Shown here in pieces: positions 10,995 through 22,109 of a stretch of 64,000 nt of DNA. Both the position numbers and the translations under genes were made by a program. Source of the stretch: Raffaelea ambrosiae (Eukaryota > Ascomycota > Sordariomycetes > Ophiostomatales > Ophiostomataceae); contig PCDI01000006.1 of NCBI GenBank assembly GCA_002778195.1, forward strand, positions 1,741,950 through 1,805,949, written 5' to 3'. A model generated the notes under the pieces. It was given only the letters and a program-made list of their open reading frames with translations. It had not been told where the DNA came from and searched no databases. Position 1 is the first letter of the stretch, and each line of letters begins with the position of its first letter.

Positions 10995-11740
10995 CTTGCC
11001 GGTGACTTGGCTGAGGTAGCTGCAGTCTTGGGGTTCGAGCGCTGGGGGATTATGAGTTAAGAACACTGGCGGGAATATTCAAGAGAAGAAGAGAAATGAG
11101 AGAGGAAAGTGTATGTTGCAGCTGCGTGTCTTCTATATCGTGTCTATCTGGGTGCTCTTTTTGATTTCTTTGTGAGATGTTTCTTTGTTGAAGTTCTTGT
11201 CTTTGTGAAATCAAAGGCTCAAAACTCCTTCCTAGACCTGTCATATCAGCTCTGTAAGTGTGGTGTGTGTGCATGTTGGTTGTATCTATTTCTTCAGCTT
11301 GGAATGGTCCATTCCCTGTTTCAAGTTCCCTTTTGTCTTCCAGATGCGTGCGGCTGCGCTTTATTTGCTCACCTCACAGCCGCCGGTCCTCTTTGTACTT
11401 TTTGTATCACACCAGCTCCTTCCCATTGTGCTGTGGCTCTGCGTTGGCGCTCCTACCGCTTTCGGACTTGCACCACACGTTGCCCCAAACTGGACCAAAA
11501 CTGACTAACTCCCCTGCTTATCTTACGTTTTTTGTGCTGAATAAATGTCGCAGTGTTAGTGGTCGTAAGGCTGTGGCTGGAAACCATATGTGCTGTGGCG
11601 CCATCTTTAGTGTGATGACATCCCACTGGCTTTTTTTTTTCAGTGGCATGATAAAACCGTCTGCCCCCCCCGGGGTTTTCTTCGTCTCTCGCTATCGCGA
11701 CTTTGACATCTTTTCATCTTCCACCCGTCTCAGTGCCGCC
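10995..11740. promoter_or_regulatory. divergent promoter between the pseudokinase and COX15
   Basis: The two genes are head to head. An upstream ATG at 11648 is in frame with COX15 and would add 31 residues, but the ATG at 11741 sits in a perfect GCCGCCATGG context and begins a typical presequence. No other gene is supported. Confidence 0.5.
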
Positions 11741-13433
11741 ATGGCTTTCTTCCAGGTTGGCATCCGGAGGGCGCTTGCCCAGGTGCCTCGGGCGCCTGTT
11801 TGCTGCCGCCAATGCCTGAACCAGCACTCGTCGCAGCCGTTTATGGCCCTGCTGCCCCGAAACACCGCCAAATCCGCCCAGACGAGCACCACCCCTTCGA
11901 TCGCCTCGCTCTTCTTCGCCCCGTCCAGCCGCCGCGGCTTCCGCACCTTTGCGCCAATGCAGTCGCAGTCGACCAAGCCGACCAAGACGACTGCTCCCTC
12001 GCGGCCCATGACCACCGCCGTTCCCCTCCCCGGCGGCATCGCCTCGGCCGCGGCAGCATCGTCCAAAGCCACGGCCTCTGCCAGCTCGTTTCCCGACACG
12101 TCGACCAAGCCCGTGGGCTACTGGCTGCTTGCCAGTGCCGCCAGCGTCTTTGGCATTGTTGTGTTTGGCGGCCTGACCCGTCTGACCGAGTCTGGGTAGG
12201 TAGACTGCCCGTTTTCCGTGTTCTCTCTTTCTGCGTCTGCGCATGTCTGCGAATTGCTGCATTTTGGCCCCCCCCTCCCCGGCACAGCCTCATCTGCTGA
12301 CATATTTCCCGCCTTTTCTCTCCAGTCTGAGTATCACCGAATGGAAACCCGTCACCGGCGCCATGCCTCCCCGCTCTGCCGAGGACTGGGAGGCCGAGTT
12401 CGCCAAGTACCGCGAGAGCCCCGAGTACGCCCGCCTCAACCCCAACATGAACGTCGAGGAATTCAAGAAAATCTACTTCATGGAGTGGTTCCACCGCGTC
12501 TGGGGCCGCTTCATCGGCATGTCGTTTGTGCTGCCCGCCGTCTACTTTGTCGCCCGTCGCCGCGTCACCAAGCGCATGGCCTGGCACCTGTTTGGCATCG
12601 CCGGCATGATCGGCCTGCAGGGCGCCATTGGCTGGTGGATGGTCAGCTCTGGTCTTCGCGACGAGCTCTTCGCCAAGGATGCCGACCCGCCGCGCGTGTC
12701 GCAGTACCGCCTGACCACCCATCTGGCCACCGCCTTTGTGTGCTACTCCTGGATGCTGCTCGCCGGCCTGTCCGTCTTCCGCGACATCCGCTTCCGCGCT
12801 GATCCTGCCGCCGGTGCCAAGCTCGCCCAGACGCTCAAACTGCCTGCCCTGCAGCCCTTCCGTGGCGCCACCGCTGCCCTGGTCGGCCTCGTTTTCGTCA
12901 CGGCGCTGTCGGGCGGCCTCGTTGCCGGCCTCGACGCCGGTCTCATCTACAACGAGTTCCCCCAGATGGGCGTCGGCCTGGCCCCGCCCAGCAGCGAGCT
13001 CTGGGACGCCCACTACTCCCGCAAGGCCGACCGCAGCGACCTCTGGTGGCGCAACATGCTCGAGAACCCGTCGCTCGTCCAGCTTGACCACCGCATCCTG
13101 GCCACCACCACCTTCTTCGCCGTCCTCGCCCTCTTTGCGTACGCCCGCACCGGCCGTGTGGCGGCTGTCCTGCCGAGCAACGCCAAGCGCGGCACCACGG
13201 GCGCTGTCCATCTGGTCCTCCTCCAGGCTGCGCTGGGTATCAGCACCCTGATCTACATGGTCCCTGTCCATCTGGCTGCTACCCACCAGGCCGGTGCCCT
13301 GGCCCTGCTCACGGGCGTTCTGGTCTTGGGCCACCGGCTGCACGTTCCCAAGTCCAGCCTGCGCCTGATCGAAAAGTACCTGGCCCAGGTGCCGAAATCT
13401 AGCATTACGCCGCGGGTCACGACAAAACCGTAA
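11741..13433 (+). CDS. COX15: heme A synthase COX15, mitochondrial
   Basis: Two exons (11741-12195, 12326-13433) give 520 residues. Cox15 oxidises the C8 methyl of heme O to the formyl group of heme A in the mitochondrial inner membrane, supplying cytochrome c oxidase. The start MAFFQVGIRRALAQVPRAP is an Arg-rich presequence, followed by a long Ser/Thr/Ala linker. Family blocks in order are FGGLTRLTESG joined over the intron to LSITEWKPVTG, KIYFMEWFHRVWGRFIG (with a conserved His), GLQGAIGWWMVSSGL, RLTTHLATAF, GLIYNEFPQMG and VQLDHRILATTTFF. Several hydrophobic spans fit the expected eight. The intron falls inside the first conserved block, with a GTAGGT donor. Start choice is discussed under the upstream region. 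Confidence 0.96.
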
Positions 13434-13874
13434 ATGATGCTTCCTGTTTTTTTTTTGCCATGATGTCTCCTTCATTGATTATTCGTTTCTTACTCTCTTT
13501 TTTTGTCTTTTTTCTCTTTATTTCTGTAAATATACCATCTCCACCCTGATTTCTGTATGATAACGTCTCACTTCTAGAGAGAACGAAAAAAAGCAACTCC
13601 ATTTTGCTATCTAGCTTCTTTTTGGGGGGGTTTTCTTTTTCTTAACCTTCTTTCTTATTTAGCTCTCTTTTCCCTTTTCCTTTGACGCCAAAGGATGTAT
13701 AGAGACAGGACATATTTGGCTTAACAGGTGTTTCGGTGGTACGAAAGAATTTATAGTAAAAACATACACGCACACACAAGAACCTCTACCTTGCTGCTCA
13801 ACCTGATAACCCCAGTGCACCTACGTTTCAAGATCACGGCCATCTAGTCGTCTATTTGTGGCCTGTTCCCGGTG
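13434..13874. other. convergent 3' region COX15 / lysyl-tRNA synthetase
   Basis: T-rich 3' UTR sequence between two convergent stop codons. It contains T9 and G8 runs and a short ca repeat. No gene seen. Confidence 0.6.
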
Positions 13875-16587
13875 TTAGTAATCGGCATCCCTTGATCCAA
13901 TCTTCAAAGGCATTCTCCTCAATGCGGACGACTCACCAATGCCCTCTTCCGGTAGGGGTTCCACATTGGCCTCCTCGGCGGCAAACTTCTCTGACGGGCC
14001 AGTCTTGACCTCGTCCTTGAGCATCGGGAACGTCAGCACCTCGCGGATAGCGTAGTTGTTGGTCATGAACATGGCCAGACGGTCAATGCCTAGGGCTGTG
14101 TCAGTACATATCTGAAGCCAAAAAAATAAACAAAAATAAAAAAATCCTTTTTCTGAGTTGTGTTCCCTTACCCAGACCCCAGCCACCGGTCGGCGGCAGG
14201 CCGTATTCAAGCGCCCGCAGGAAGTTCTCATCCACAAGCTGGGCCTCGTCGTCGCCCTGGGCCTTCTGCCGGGCCTGCTCTTCGAAGCGAAGACGCTGGT
14301 CGAAGGGGTTGTTCAACTGGAAGGACACTGTCAGACACGGTTCTCAAACCCAGAAAAGAAGAAAAACGAAGAAAAGTCGTTACCTCAGTGTAGGCGTTGC
14401 AAATTTCCTTCTTGCAGACCTATTGTTAAAAGTATCACACGGTTAATGTATGCCGGCGCAAAATGAGTGGTGGAAACGTATTCAAAACTTACAAAGGCCT
14501 CAAACCGCTCGCAAAGACCCTTGCGTTCTCTGTGATACTTGGCCAGAGGGGACATCTAAAGAGGGAAGGGTTAGCACCTGTGTTCCATTTTTTCAAACAG
14601 AGAAACAAGAGACAGAGAGGAGAAACTTACCATCTGGGGATGGTTCAGGATGAAGCCGGCTAGTTGTTTTCAGTGAGTACGTGTATCCCCAAATAAGAGA
14701 AGCAATGAACAGGCAACTTCACATACGCGAGACACACTGGCTCTCCAGGAACTCGCCGACGAGGCAGTCAAGCATGCGAGCATTGGTCAGAGGCTACGAG
14801 TAGGTAGTTGCAGTTAGCACGCATATTTCAATTCGTTTTTCCCCTAGTCATTTCGGAATATCGCAAGGACTCAGCAAAGAATCAAACGTACCGGCTCGCA
14901 CTCGAGCTTGTGCTCCTTCAGGAGACCCCTGAGGAACTGGTTGGTCTCGTCGGTGTGGAGCTGGTCGCCCGGCGGGAACGTCTTGCCGGTGCTGGAAGCA
15001 TAGTTAGCATCAATTGTAGAAGTCCTTGAGGCCACAAAAAAAATAAAAAATAAAAAGAGCCCCTTCCTCCCCCTCCCCCCTCCCCCAAAACGTACATCTT
15101 CTCCAGCTCGGGAATCATGTCAATGCGTCTCCACGGGGCCTCCCAGTTGATGTCGTATGTCTCGCCGTGCTGGGTGGTGAAGGTGGTCTTGTAGGAGCCG
15201 GTCAGATGCTTGACCAGGCTGGACACGAGCTCTTCGGTGAGGTTCATGACATCGTAGACGTCAAAGTAGGCGGCGTAGAACTCGATGCTGGTGAACTCGG
15301 GGCTGTGGGTCAGGTCGATGCCCTCGTTGCGGAAGTTCTTGCCCAGCTCAAAGACGCGGTTGAAGCCGCCGACGATCAGCATCTTGAGGTACAGCTCGGG
15401 GGCGACGCGCATGTACAGCTCGCGGTTCATGGCGTTGTGGTGGGTGACAAAGGGCAGGGCGGTGGCGCCGCCGGCAATGGCAGCCAGGGTCGGGGTCTCG
15501 ACCTCGACGAACTCGCGCTCGTTGAAGAAGTCGCGGATGTACTTGATCATCTTGCTGCGGGTCCAGAGCACGCGGCGCGAGTTGTCGTTGAACAGCAGGT
15601 CGAGGTAGCGCGAGCGGAAGCGCTGCTCGTAGTCCTTGAAGCCGTAGTACTCGGTGGGCAGCATGTGCAGCGACGGCGACAGCAGCACGACCTCGGTGGC
15701 CATGATGGACAGCTCGCCCTCGCCGCCCTTTTCGAGGCGGCCCTTGGGCGCCGTGCGGCCCGGGTAGCCGACGATGCCGATGATGTCGCCGCGCGCCAGG
15801 TTCGCGTGCTGCTTGGCAAACGGCACCACGCCCGGCTCGCCGTCCTTGACGTACTGCGACTGGCACATGACCTGGAAGCGCGTGCCGATCGACTTGGTGT
15901 CGGCGCCCGTGCGCACGTCGTAGAAGATCAGCTTGGCGCCCGCGCGCCGGGTCGTGAAGATGCGGCCGGCCACGCGCAGCTCGCGCGACTCGTCCACCTC
16001 GCCCGACTTGAGGTGGCCAAAGTCGCGCACAAAGTAGCTGGCGTCGTAGTTGACGTGGAACTTGTGCGGGTAGGGATTCGGATCGTTGGACTGCAGCAGG
16101 CCCTCCACCTGCCGGCACCGGATCTTGTAGTACTCGCGCGGGTCCAGGTCCTTTTCCACAATCGGCACCGGGCCTGCCGTCTTCTTGGGCGCCGCCGCCG
16201 GCGTAGTGGCCGCCTTCTGCTGCTTCTTCTCGTCGCGCTGTCTCTGCTTCTGCCGGCGCTTGAGCTCCGTCTTGGAGACCTGCAGGACACGTTGTTAGTG
16301 GGCAGTCTTTTTTTTTTTGTATTTTTGTATTTTTGCCTTTTTTCTTCTTTTTCTTCTTTTTCTTCTTTTCTTCTTTTCTTCTTTTCTTCTTCTTTTCTTC
16401 CTTTTTTCTTCTTCTTCGTGCTCTTCTAGCATGCACATCTTCCTCCTATTTGCGGCTTCCTCTCGTCATATCCCCTGCTCTCCGGCTCTTCTCAGAATGA
16501 GCCCCCCCAAAAACGTACTCTCTCGCCCGTCACCTCGTCCAGATGCAGCTCAGCTGCGGGCTGTTCCGGGGCCGCCGAGTCCGCCAT
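13875..16587 (-). CDS. KRS1: lysyl-tRNA synthetase, cytosolic (class IIb)
   Basis: Nine exons on the minus strand: 16587-16519, 16279-15096, 14991-14892, 14793-14727, 14659-14631, 14555-14493, 14419-14384, 14316-14172, 14089-13875. Together they make 635 residues with every junction in phase. The enzyme charges tRNA-Lys. The N-terminus (MADSAAPEQPAAELHLDEVT, then a basic KRRQKQRQRDEKK helix) is the eukaryotic cytosolic extension. An anticodon-binding OB fold follows (ELRVAGRIFTTRRAGAKLIF). Class II motif 2 is FRNEGIDLTHSPEFTSIEFY. The late exons carry FILNHPQM-MSPLAKYHRE, VCKKEICNAYTE-LNNPF and motif 3, GWGLGIDRLAMF, which is completed across the last intron. No mitochondrial presequence is seen. 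Two of the exons are only 29 and 36 nt. Confidence 0.96.
16300..16420 (-). repeat. purine-rich tract in intron 1 of the lysyl-tRNA synthetase gene
   Basis: On the plus strand this is ttcttcttttt-type DNA, so on the coding strand the 239-nt first intron (16280-16518) carries a long GA/A-rich tract. Confidence 0.7.
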
Positions 16588-17267
16588 CGTGTCTTCGTCT
16601 GTCGAACGAGTGGTTTGTATCCGGGTTGTGTCCTGCAAAGGTTGCCGTGAGAGACGTTGCAGTGCCAATGCAAGATCTCGCAGCTGAGGACCCTTTTGTT
16701 GTTGTTGCAGTCAGTGGTGTGGCTCTTGCTACTATTTCCAGAGGGGCTCGAAAGACTCTATAAAATTTTTGGCGGGGTTGAGTCACCACCATTCATCGAG
16801 GGCATGAAAATTGGACACATAAAAGTGGGTCATTGCTTAAAGGTCGCCCGACCCGGTTAGGAAACAGGTGTCGCGGGCACTTTCCAGCCTTGTTGCTGCC
16901 GATTGGGCAAATCTGAGTCAGGCAAGGCCGGGCATGGATCATTTCTGTGCTGCCCCGATGACTTTTTCTCCCAGCCCTCCTAAAACGTGGTATAATGATT
17001 ATTGTATTAACACAGGCGATACTCCCGGCACGTTGTGGCGGCCTCGGAGTTCGTAAAGTAAGGTGCAGGCTCCAGCGAGCTGCATACAGGCTGACAGACC
17101 TCTTCCACGTCCAGACGCAGACGGGGAAGAGCAACTAACTGGTACATAGAACTCGTACATATATACTCGTACAGTGGCTAGAACAGACTCGCTTTCATAT
17201 GCCGGACGGCGGGGTGGCGCTGTCCAGCGGGTAACTAACAGAAACAGGGGGGGAAGTAGGCAAGCAA
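16588..17267. promoter_or_regulatory. KRS1 promoter and 3' region of the zinc-finger-like gene
   Basis: No gene is supported. It holds the two TGAGTCA sites described separately and a tataaaa element at 16760-16766. Confidence 0.5.
16779..16920 (-). promoter_or_regulatory. two TGAGTCA (Gcn4/CPC1-type) sites upstream of lysyl-tRNA synthetase
   Basis: Perfect TGAGTCA heptamers at 16779-16785 and 16914-16920, about 192 and 327 bp upstream of the ATG at 16587. Gcn4/CPC1 bZIP regulators bind TGASTCA and activate many amino-acid and aminoacyl-tRNA synthetase genes under amino-acid starvation. A reverse CCAAT (ATTGG) lies at 16902-16906. Confidence 0.5.
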
Positions 17268-19942
17268 TCACTCCATGTACATGGTGTCGCTGGTCATTGT
17301 CGGCATGGCAATGCCTAGGTCGGGCTGGCGAGCCATGTGGTGTATTGGCGCGTGTCCATGCATCGCCGTGTCCATCTCGGCCATGGGCCGGTTGCTCATA
17401 ACGCTCGCCGGCGAGAGGGACTGCGGAACGGCGCCTCGGGTCCGGGGGATCTGCAGCTGGGCCATCATCTGTTGCTGCTGAGGATCGGTTGCGGGTGCCG
17501 GAGACGCCACGAAGTTTGGCATCGGCTGCATGGAATGCATGGGCTGGATGGTTTGTATGGGCTTCACGGTTTGCATGGGATGCACTGGCTGCACTGATCG
17601 CACTGGCTGCGCCGGCCGGGCTGGCTGTACGGGCGGCGGCATCTGCGGCGGCATCTGCGGCGGCATCTGCGACAAGGTCTGCGGCATGGTCTGCGACATC
17701 GCCTGCGGCATGGAATGCGACATTGGCGTGTGCATGTGAGCAAACTCGTCGCCGTCCTCCATCTCCGCATCGGCGTCCTTCTCGCTCATGTCGTCGGGGT
17801 CGGCATCGGCATCTGCATCAGCATCCGCATCCGCATCCGCATCGGCATCGGCGTCTGCATCTGCATCGGCATCGGCATCGGCATCGGCATCGGCATCGTC
17901 TTCGTCTTCGTCGGCGTCGTCGTCAGATTTGTCCTCCATGCTCTCTTCCACCACATCCTGACTCGGATCAGAAGGTTCCCGAGCCGTCGTCGTTGCTGGC
18001 GGAGGTAGCGCCTGCTGCTGTGGCGGTGGTGGCGGGAGTGGCTTCTGCTGCGGCGACGAGCCATCCATAGAGGCCATCGGCGCAGCTGGTCCTGTTGCCG
18101 ACACTGGTGTTGCCAGATGCGACTGTCGTGCCTGCTGGGGCGAGCCGGTCGACGCGATGCTGGGCACTCGTGCAGAAGACAATGGCGGTGCCGGGCCAGC
18201 GTCGCTGCTGTGCCTTGCTCCGGAACCAGAAGCACCCGTGGCTGTTGTTGCCGTTCCAGACCCAGACCCAGCTCCAGCAGCAGCCGAAGACGAAGCGGCA
18301 GGGCCAGCTGAGCCGCGGGCAGAGGCCTGCGCTTCCTGGGTCCTCTTGGGCCACAGGCTGGTCCCCGTGGCCCGGGCCGAGAGAACGACCTTCTTCCAGC
18401 GGCTGACGGCAGACGAAACAAGCGTGTGGACGTCGGCGTGCCTATCGTCCATGTTCATGCCGATGGCCTTGGAGCCTTGCGTCACGGCCTGGTCGGTGAG
18501 GAGAAAGACGAGCTCCTCGCTGATGGGCACTGTCATGGGCGGCATCATGCGGTACTCGCGGGGCTGCTGCAGGCGGTTGAGATGCTCGATCTGCATCTTG
18601 AGGTGGGCCACCTCCTGGCGCAGGGCGTGCTCGGACAGCTTCATCTTGTCGAGTTCCGTCTCCTTTGTGGCCACGCCGCGCGCCAGCTCGAGAATCCACA
18701 GCTCGCTCTGTCGCGCGGGCGAGAGGCTCCCCCAGGCGAGAAAGGCGGCCTCCAGATGCTGGGCGACGGCGGCCTCGAGCTCCCGGGACTTCTTCTGGGC
18801 GTGCTCGATGGCGGTCCGCACCTTTTCCTCGTGGTAGTCGATCGGCGGCGGGTACTTGAAATCCTCGAGCGTCGCGGTCGTGGCCGCTGCGCACCTGACC
18901 TGCCACTTGCGGAATTCCTCCGTAAAGTAAGCGCCGAGTGCCTCGTACTGTGACTGTCCGGGCGGCGTGACGAACCACGACTTTGGTGTCGGATGCTGCA
19001 TGGACGCGAACAGCGTTGGCGGCGGCCGCAGACACTGCAGCACGAGGGCTGGGAAGTCCATCGAGAGCGGATCGAAATCAAACGGCATGGATTCCATTTG
19101 GATCTGCCGCCTATACAAGCGTTCAGGAAGCGTTGGTCAGCACAGTAGAACGGGGACAAACAAGTACAGCACGAAAAGGGCCTTGAAACGGGGGGGGGAA
19201 ACAGCACAAAAGGTGGGGGACGGGTCTCAAAATTGGGTCGGAAAACTGACTTGGCTGCCCGGAAGGAGGACATGATCTCCCTCAGCGCGAGCTCGGCGGC
19301 GCGAGCCGTGTCTAGCGCATCTTGCATCTTCTGGTCTGCTTCCAAATGGGCGGTGCCCTGTTGCCTGCGTGGCGGCAGCCGCAGGGGTGATGGTCCGCGC
19401 CCGGCCCGGGAAGGAGCCTCGTCGTTCCCGGCACCGGCCCCTCCACTGCTGGCACCTGGAGAATGGCTGGGCAGATCGTTGATGACGCCGGTGGCCTCCC
19501 ACCGCGTGGCGAACGGGAATTCCAAGGCGGTCGACTCGGCACCCTTGCCCTTGGCCGAGCCCGCCACATCGCGCGACGCAGCCGGCGAGTCTGCGCGGGA
19601 AGACCCGGCGTCTGACAGCTGCGGTCGCCTGGAGGACGAGGGAAAGGCGCCAGGGGTGCCGCCGGGCGTGGAGAAGTGCCGTCTCCGCGAGGTGCCTCGC
19701 GTGTGGCGCCGGGTCACGTTGCCGCGCAGCTTGCGGATCTCGTCGACATCGTGGATGCCGTCGGGCTTCTTGGGGTTGCGGTCCTTGATGTAGAGGTCCA
19801 GGTGGCGGCCGAGCGACGAAGACGTAAAGGCCTGGCCGCAGTATGGGCAGTTTTTGTCCTTGGGGGCCTTGAGCCCGTCCCCCGAGACCCCCGAGACCCC
19901 CGAGACCTCGGTCTTGTCCGGCGTCTCTGCGGGCTCGGCCAT
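17268..19942 (-). CDS. conserved fungal protein with a zinc-finger-like N-terminus
   Basis: Two exons (19942-19251, 19110-17268) give 844 residues from the ATG MAEPAETPDKTEVSG. Residues about 30-75 hold a C-x2-C then H-x-D type motif (NCPYCGQAFTSSSLGRHLD, then LYIKDRNPKKPDGIHDVDE) that looks like a single zinc-binding finger followed by a basic RKLRGNVTRR helix. A central region (about residues 235-445, from RQIQMESMPFDFDP on) is predicted mostly helical and well conserved in appearance, with the segment QVAHLKMQIEHLNRL-like heptads suggesting a coiled coil. The C-terminal third is disordered: Ala/Ser/Pro-rich, a 30-residue Asp-Ala repeat, then Met/Pro/Gln repeats. A nuclear role is plausible but not shown. 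I cannot name the family. Confidence 0.75.
17802..17899 (-). repeat. hexanucleotide array coding for Ala-Asp repeat
   Basis: About 16 copies of gcatcg/gcatcc/gcatct on the plus strand, read on the minus strand as alternating Asp and Ala in the zinc-finger-like protein. Confidence 0.85.
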
Positions 19943-20231
19943 CCTTCTCGAGGCCACGCCGCCGTCCTCGCCAAGGCCACACCGGCCGCCGACAGACGAG
20001 GGTGGACGCCGAAAGACTGCGATTCACTGCCCGCACCCGGGGCCGGCACGGAAGCCCCCGCGTGGAGTGCTGTCAATGTTGTCCGTGTTGGTGGCGCGTA
20101 CAGCAGACGGCAAGGTCTGGGGGGCAGGCTGTGGCTGGATGGGGAGCTGAGAAGATGTTTGATGTCGCTGCTGCGGCTCTGTTGAGTCTTGTGCCGAGTT
20201 GCTGCCGAGTTGCCGCCGAGCTGTCTCTGTG

Positions 20232-20303
20232 TTGCCAGTGAAATGCCAGTGAATTGCCGGTGGATCGCCAGTGGATTGCCAGTGAGTTGCCAGCGAGTTG
20301 CCG
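20232..20303. repeat. six-copy 11-bp repeat (ttgccagtgaa)
   Basis: Six tandem 11-bp units plus a partial one: ttgccagtgaa, atgccagtgaa, ttgccggtgga, tcgccagtgga, ttgccagtgag, ttgccagcgag. The core GCCAGTG is best kept. It lies 290-361 bp upstream of the start codon at 19942. Confidence 0.85.
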
Positions 20304-21320
20304 CAGGAGATGTGAAGAAGACGCCGCGGCCTGTCTGCCGCGTGGACGAATATGCTGTGTAATGTGAGGAGCGAGGAGGCTAGCAGACGAGTTGTCCGAG
20401 GGACCAATAACACAGTGATGCTTCGGCAGAGCTGTCTGGACGTAGGGTGGCCAGGGAGAGCAGTGCGGATGTAGGGCGGGCTCGATCTTTAAGGAGAATT
20501 CAAGATCGGTCTGGGAAGAATGGGGGGGGGGGAAGGACCAACGAAACCGCCTGGCGCAGAACCACACACTGAGAAGAAGAGCATGTACGAGTTGGTTAGA
20601 TACGAGCCACCATGCAACCATACCAGAAACTGCAGCGGCATGCCCTGCCTTTCTCGCCTCGGGAGCTTTTTTTCTTTTCTTTTTTTTTTGTTGCTGCTGC
20701 TTCTATTCTCCCGGGTTGCTTCTTTCTTCCTGCCCACTTTTATGTTTTGTTTCTGTTCGTTTCTCCTTCGCTTTTCTTTTGGAGATGTTTCTTTTTTGTT
20801 TCTTGTTTCGTTGTTTCGTAGCGTAGCTTGGTAGCTTCGTCGCTTCGTTCTATTTCCTTTTGGCCCAACCCGATCTTGTCGTTTGCCTGGCCCCCCTTTC
20901 CCGTCTCGCCTCGTCTGCTCTTCGGGAAGGGGACTGGGGTCCAAGAGGGTGGGAAGGGGGTAGCAAGCAACTAAAAGGGGGCAGTCTGTGTGGATCGATG
21001 GGGCACAGGAACGGGGAAGGAGGCAGAGAGAAAAGAGAAGAATGAAAAAAAAAGCCAAAAAAAGAAAAAGAAAAAACGAAAGGCCACTGTAACCAGCACA
21101 CCAGGACCGATGGAGACGACCGAACGGCAGCTAGTCTGATCTGTTCGCAGTGCGTCATGCAGCTGGCCTGCCCAATCTTAAATGATTCTTTGAGCGAGCC
21201 CCCAGTCTGACCCTTTTTTCTGGTGATGCTGGTTCTTCCGGTCCTATTTTTGTCGTGTCTGCTGCGGCCTGCTCACATGGCAGCGCGTGAAGAAGCAAGG
21301 GTTGGACGACCAGATCCGAC

Positions 21321-21416
21321 CAGCAGAAGAGCAGAGCAGCAGAGCAGCAGAACAGCAGAGCAGCAGAACAGCAGGACAGCAGAGCAGCAGCCAGAGCAGC
21401 ACCAGAGCAGCAGGCC
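21321..21416. repeat. CAG-type imperfect repeat
   Basis: Imperfect cagcagag/cagcagaa units over about 95 bp, not in a supported gene. Confidence 0.75.
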
Positions 21417-22094
21417 AGACTCTTGGACTGCCGTTTCCTCTTGTCGCTGGTGTCTGCCCCGGCGCGGCCCTCAGTGTCCTCGGGGAGAGTTGGAACGCAA
21501 GTCCCGCACACCGTCAGATACTACCACCCGAAGGGGATGGGGGCACACTTTTGGGCCCTGCTGACTTGGGCGGACCAGACTGCTCCAGGACTGGCTCGGA
21601 AGTGGCTCAACACTGGCTTGACACTGACTGGTTCCCAACTCCGCTGCCACTGGTGGAGGCGTGCCGGCTGGCGAGTACGAGTAGCTTACACGGTAATTTG
21701 CACGGTAAAGTACACGGTAAAGCACACGGTAAACTGCACGCACACACGCAAGAACCCCCCCAAGAACATGCCCGCCAGGCCGGCGATAGGGGGGGGCAGG
21801 ACCCGTCCGGAGAATGCTGCAGTGATTTTATTAACAGCAGCAGCCTGGCAGCACTAACAGGGCGCTAGTGACGCCCTTGGGCCAGGGGTGGGCGGGCTTG
21901 GGTGGCATCGAGCCATTCTGGACGGGGCAAGGAAGGGAGACGCGGGTGGGCTGGATCTGGGGTGGAGCACGCCAGCGGACCCAGCGGGTTTTATTTGGCA
22001 ACAGACGAAGGAGACACGGTGGAAGGGCGTGTGGAAGGAGGAGTGGGAGGGCAATGGAAGGGAACTGGACGAGAGGTGAGGCGAGGACGAGAGA

Positions 22095-22109
22095 GGGGGG
22101 GGGGGGGGG
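22095..22109. repeat. G15 homopolymer
   Basis: Run of fifteen G. Its length in a real sample is uncertain because such runs are error-prone. Confidence 0.7.

Noticed and set aside
11050..11274. Possible first exon of the pseudokinase (MHTHHTYRADMTGLG)
   Set aside because: A branch-point and acceptor-like site exist near 11050, but no good in-phase donor could be chosen, so the in-frame ATG at 10994 was used.
11841..13475. 544-residue minus-strand frame over COX15
   Set aside because: COX15 on the plus strand has clear family motifs; the antisense frame has none.
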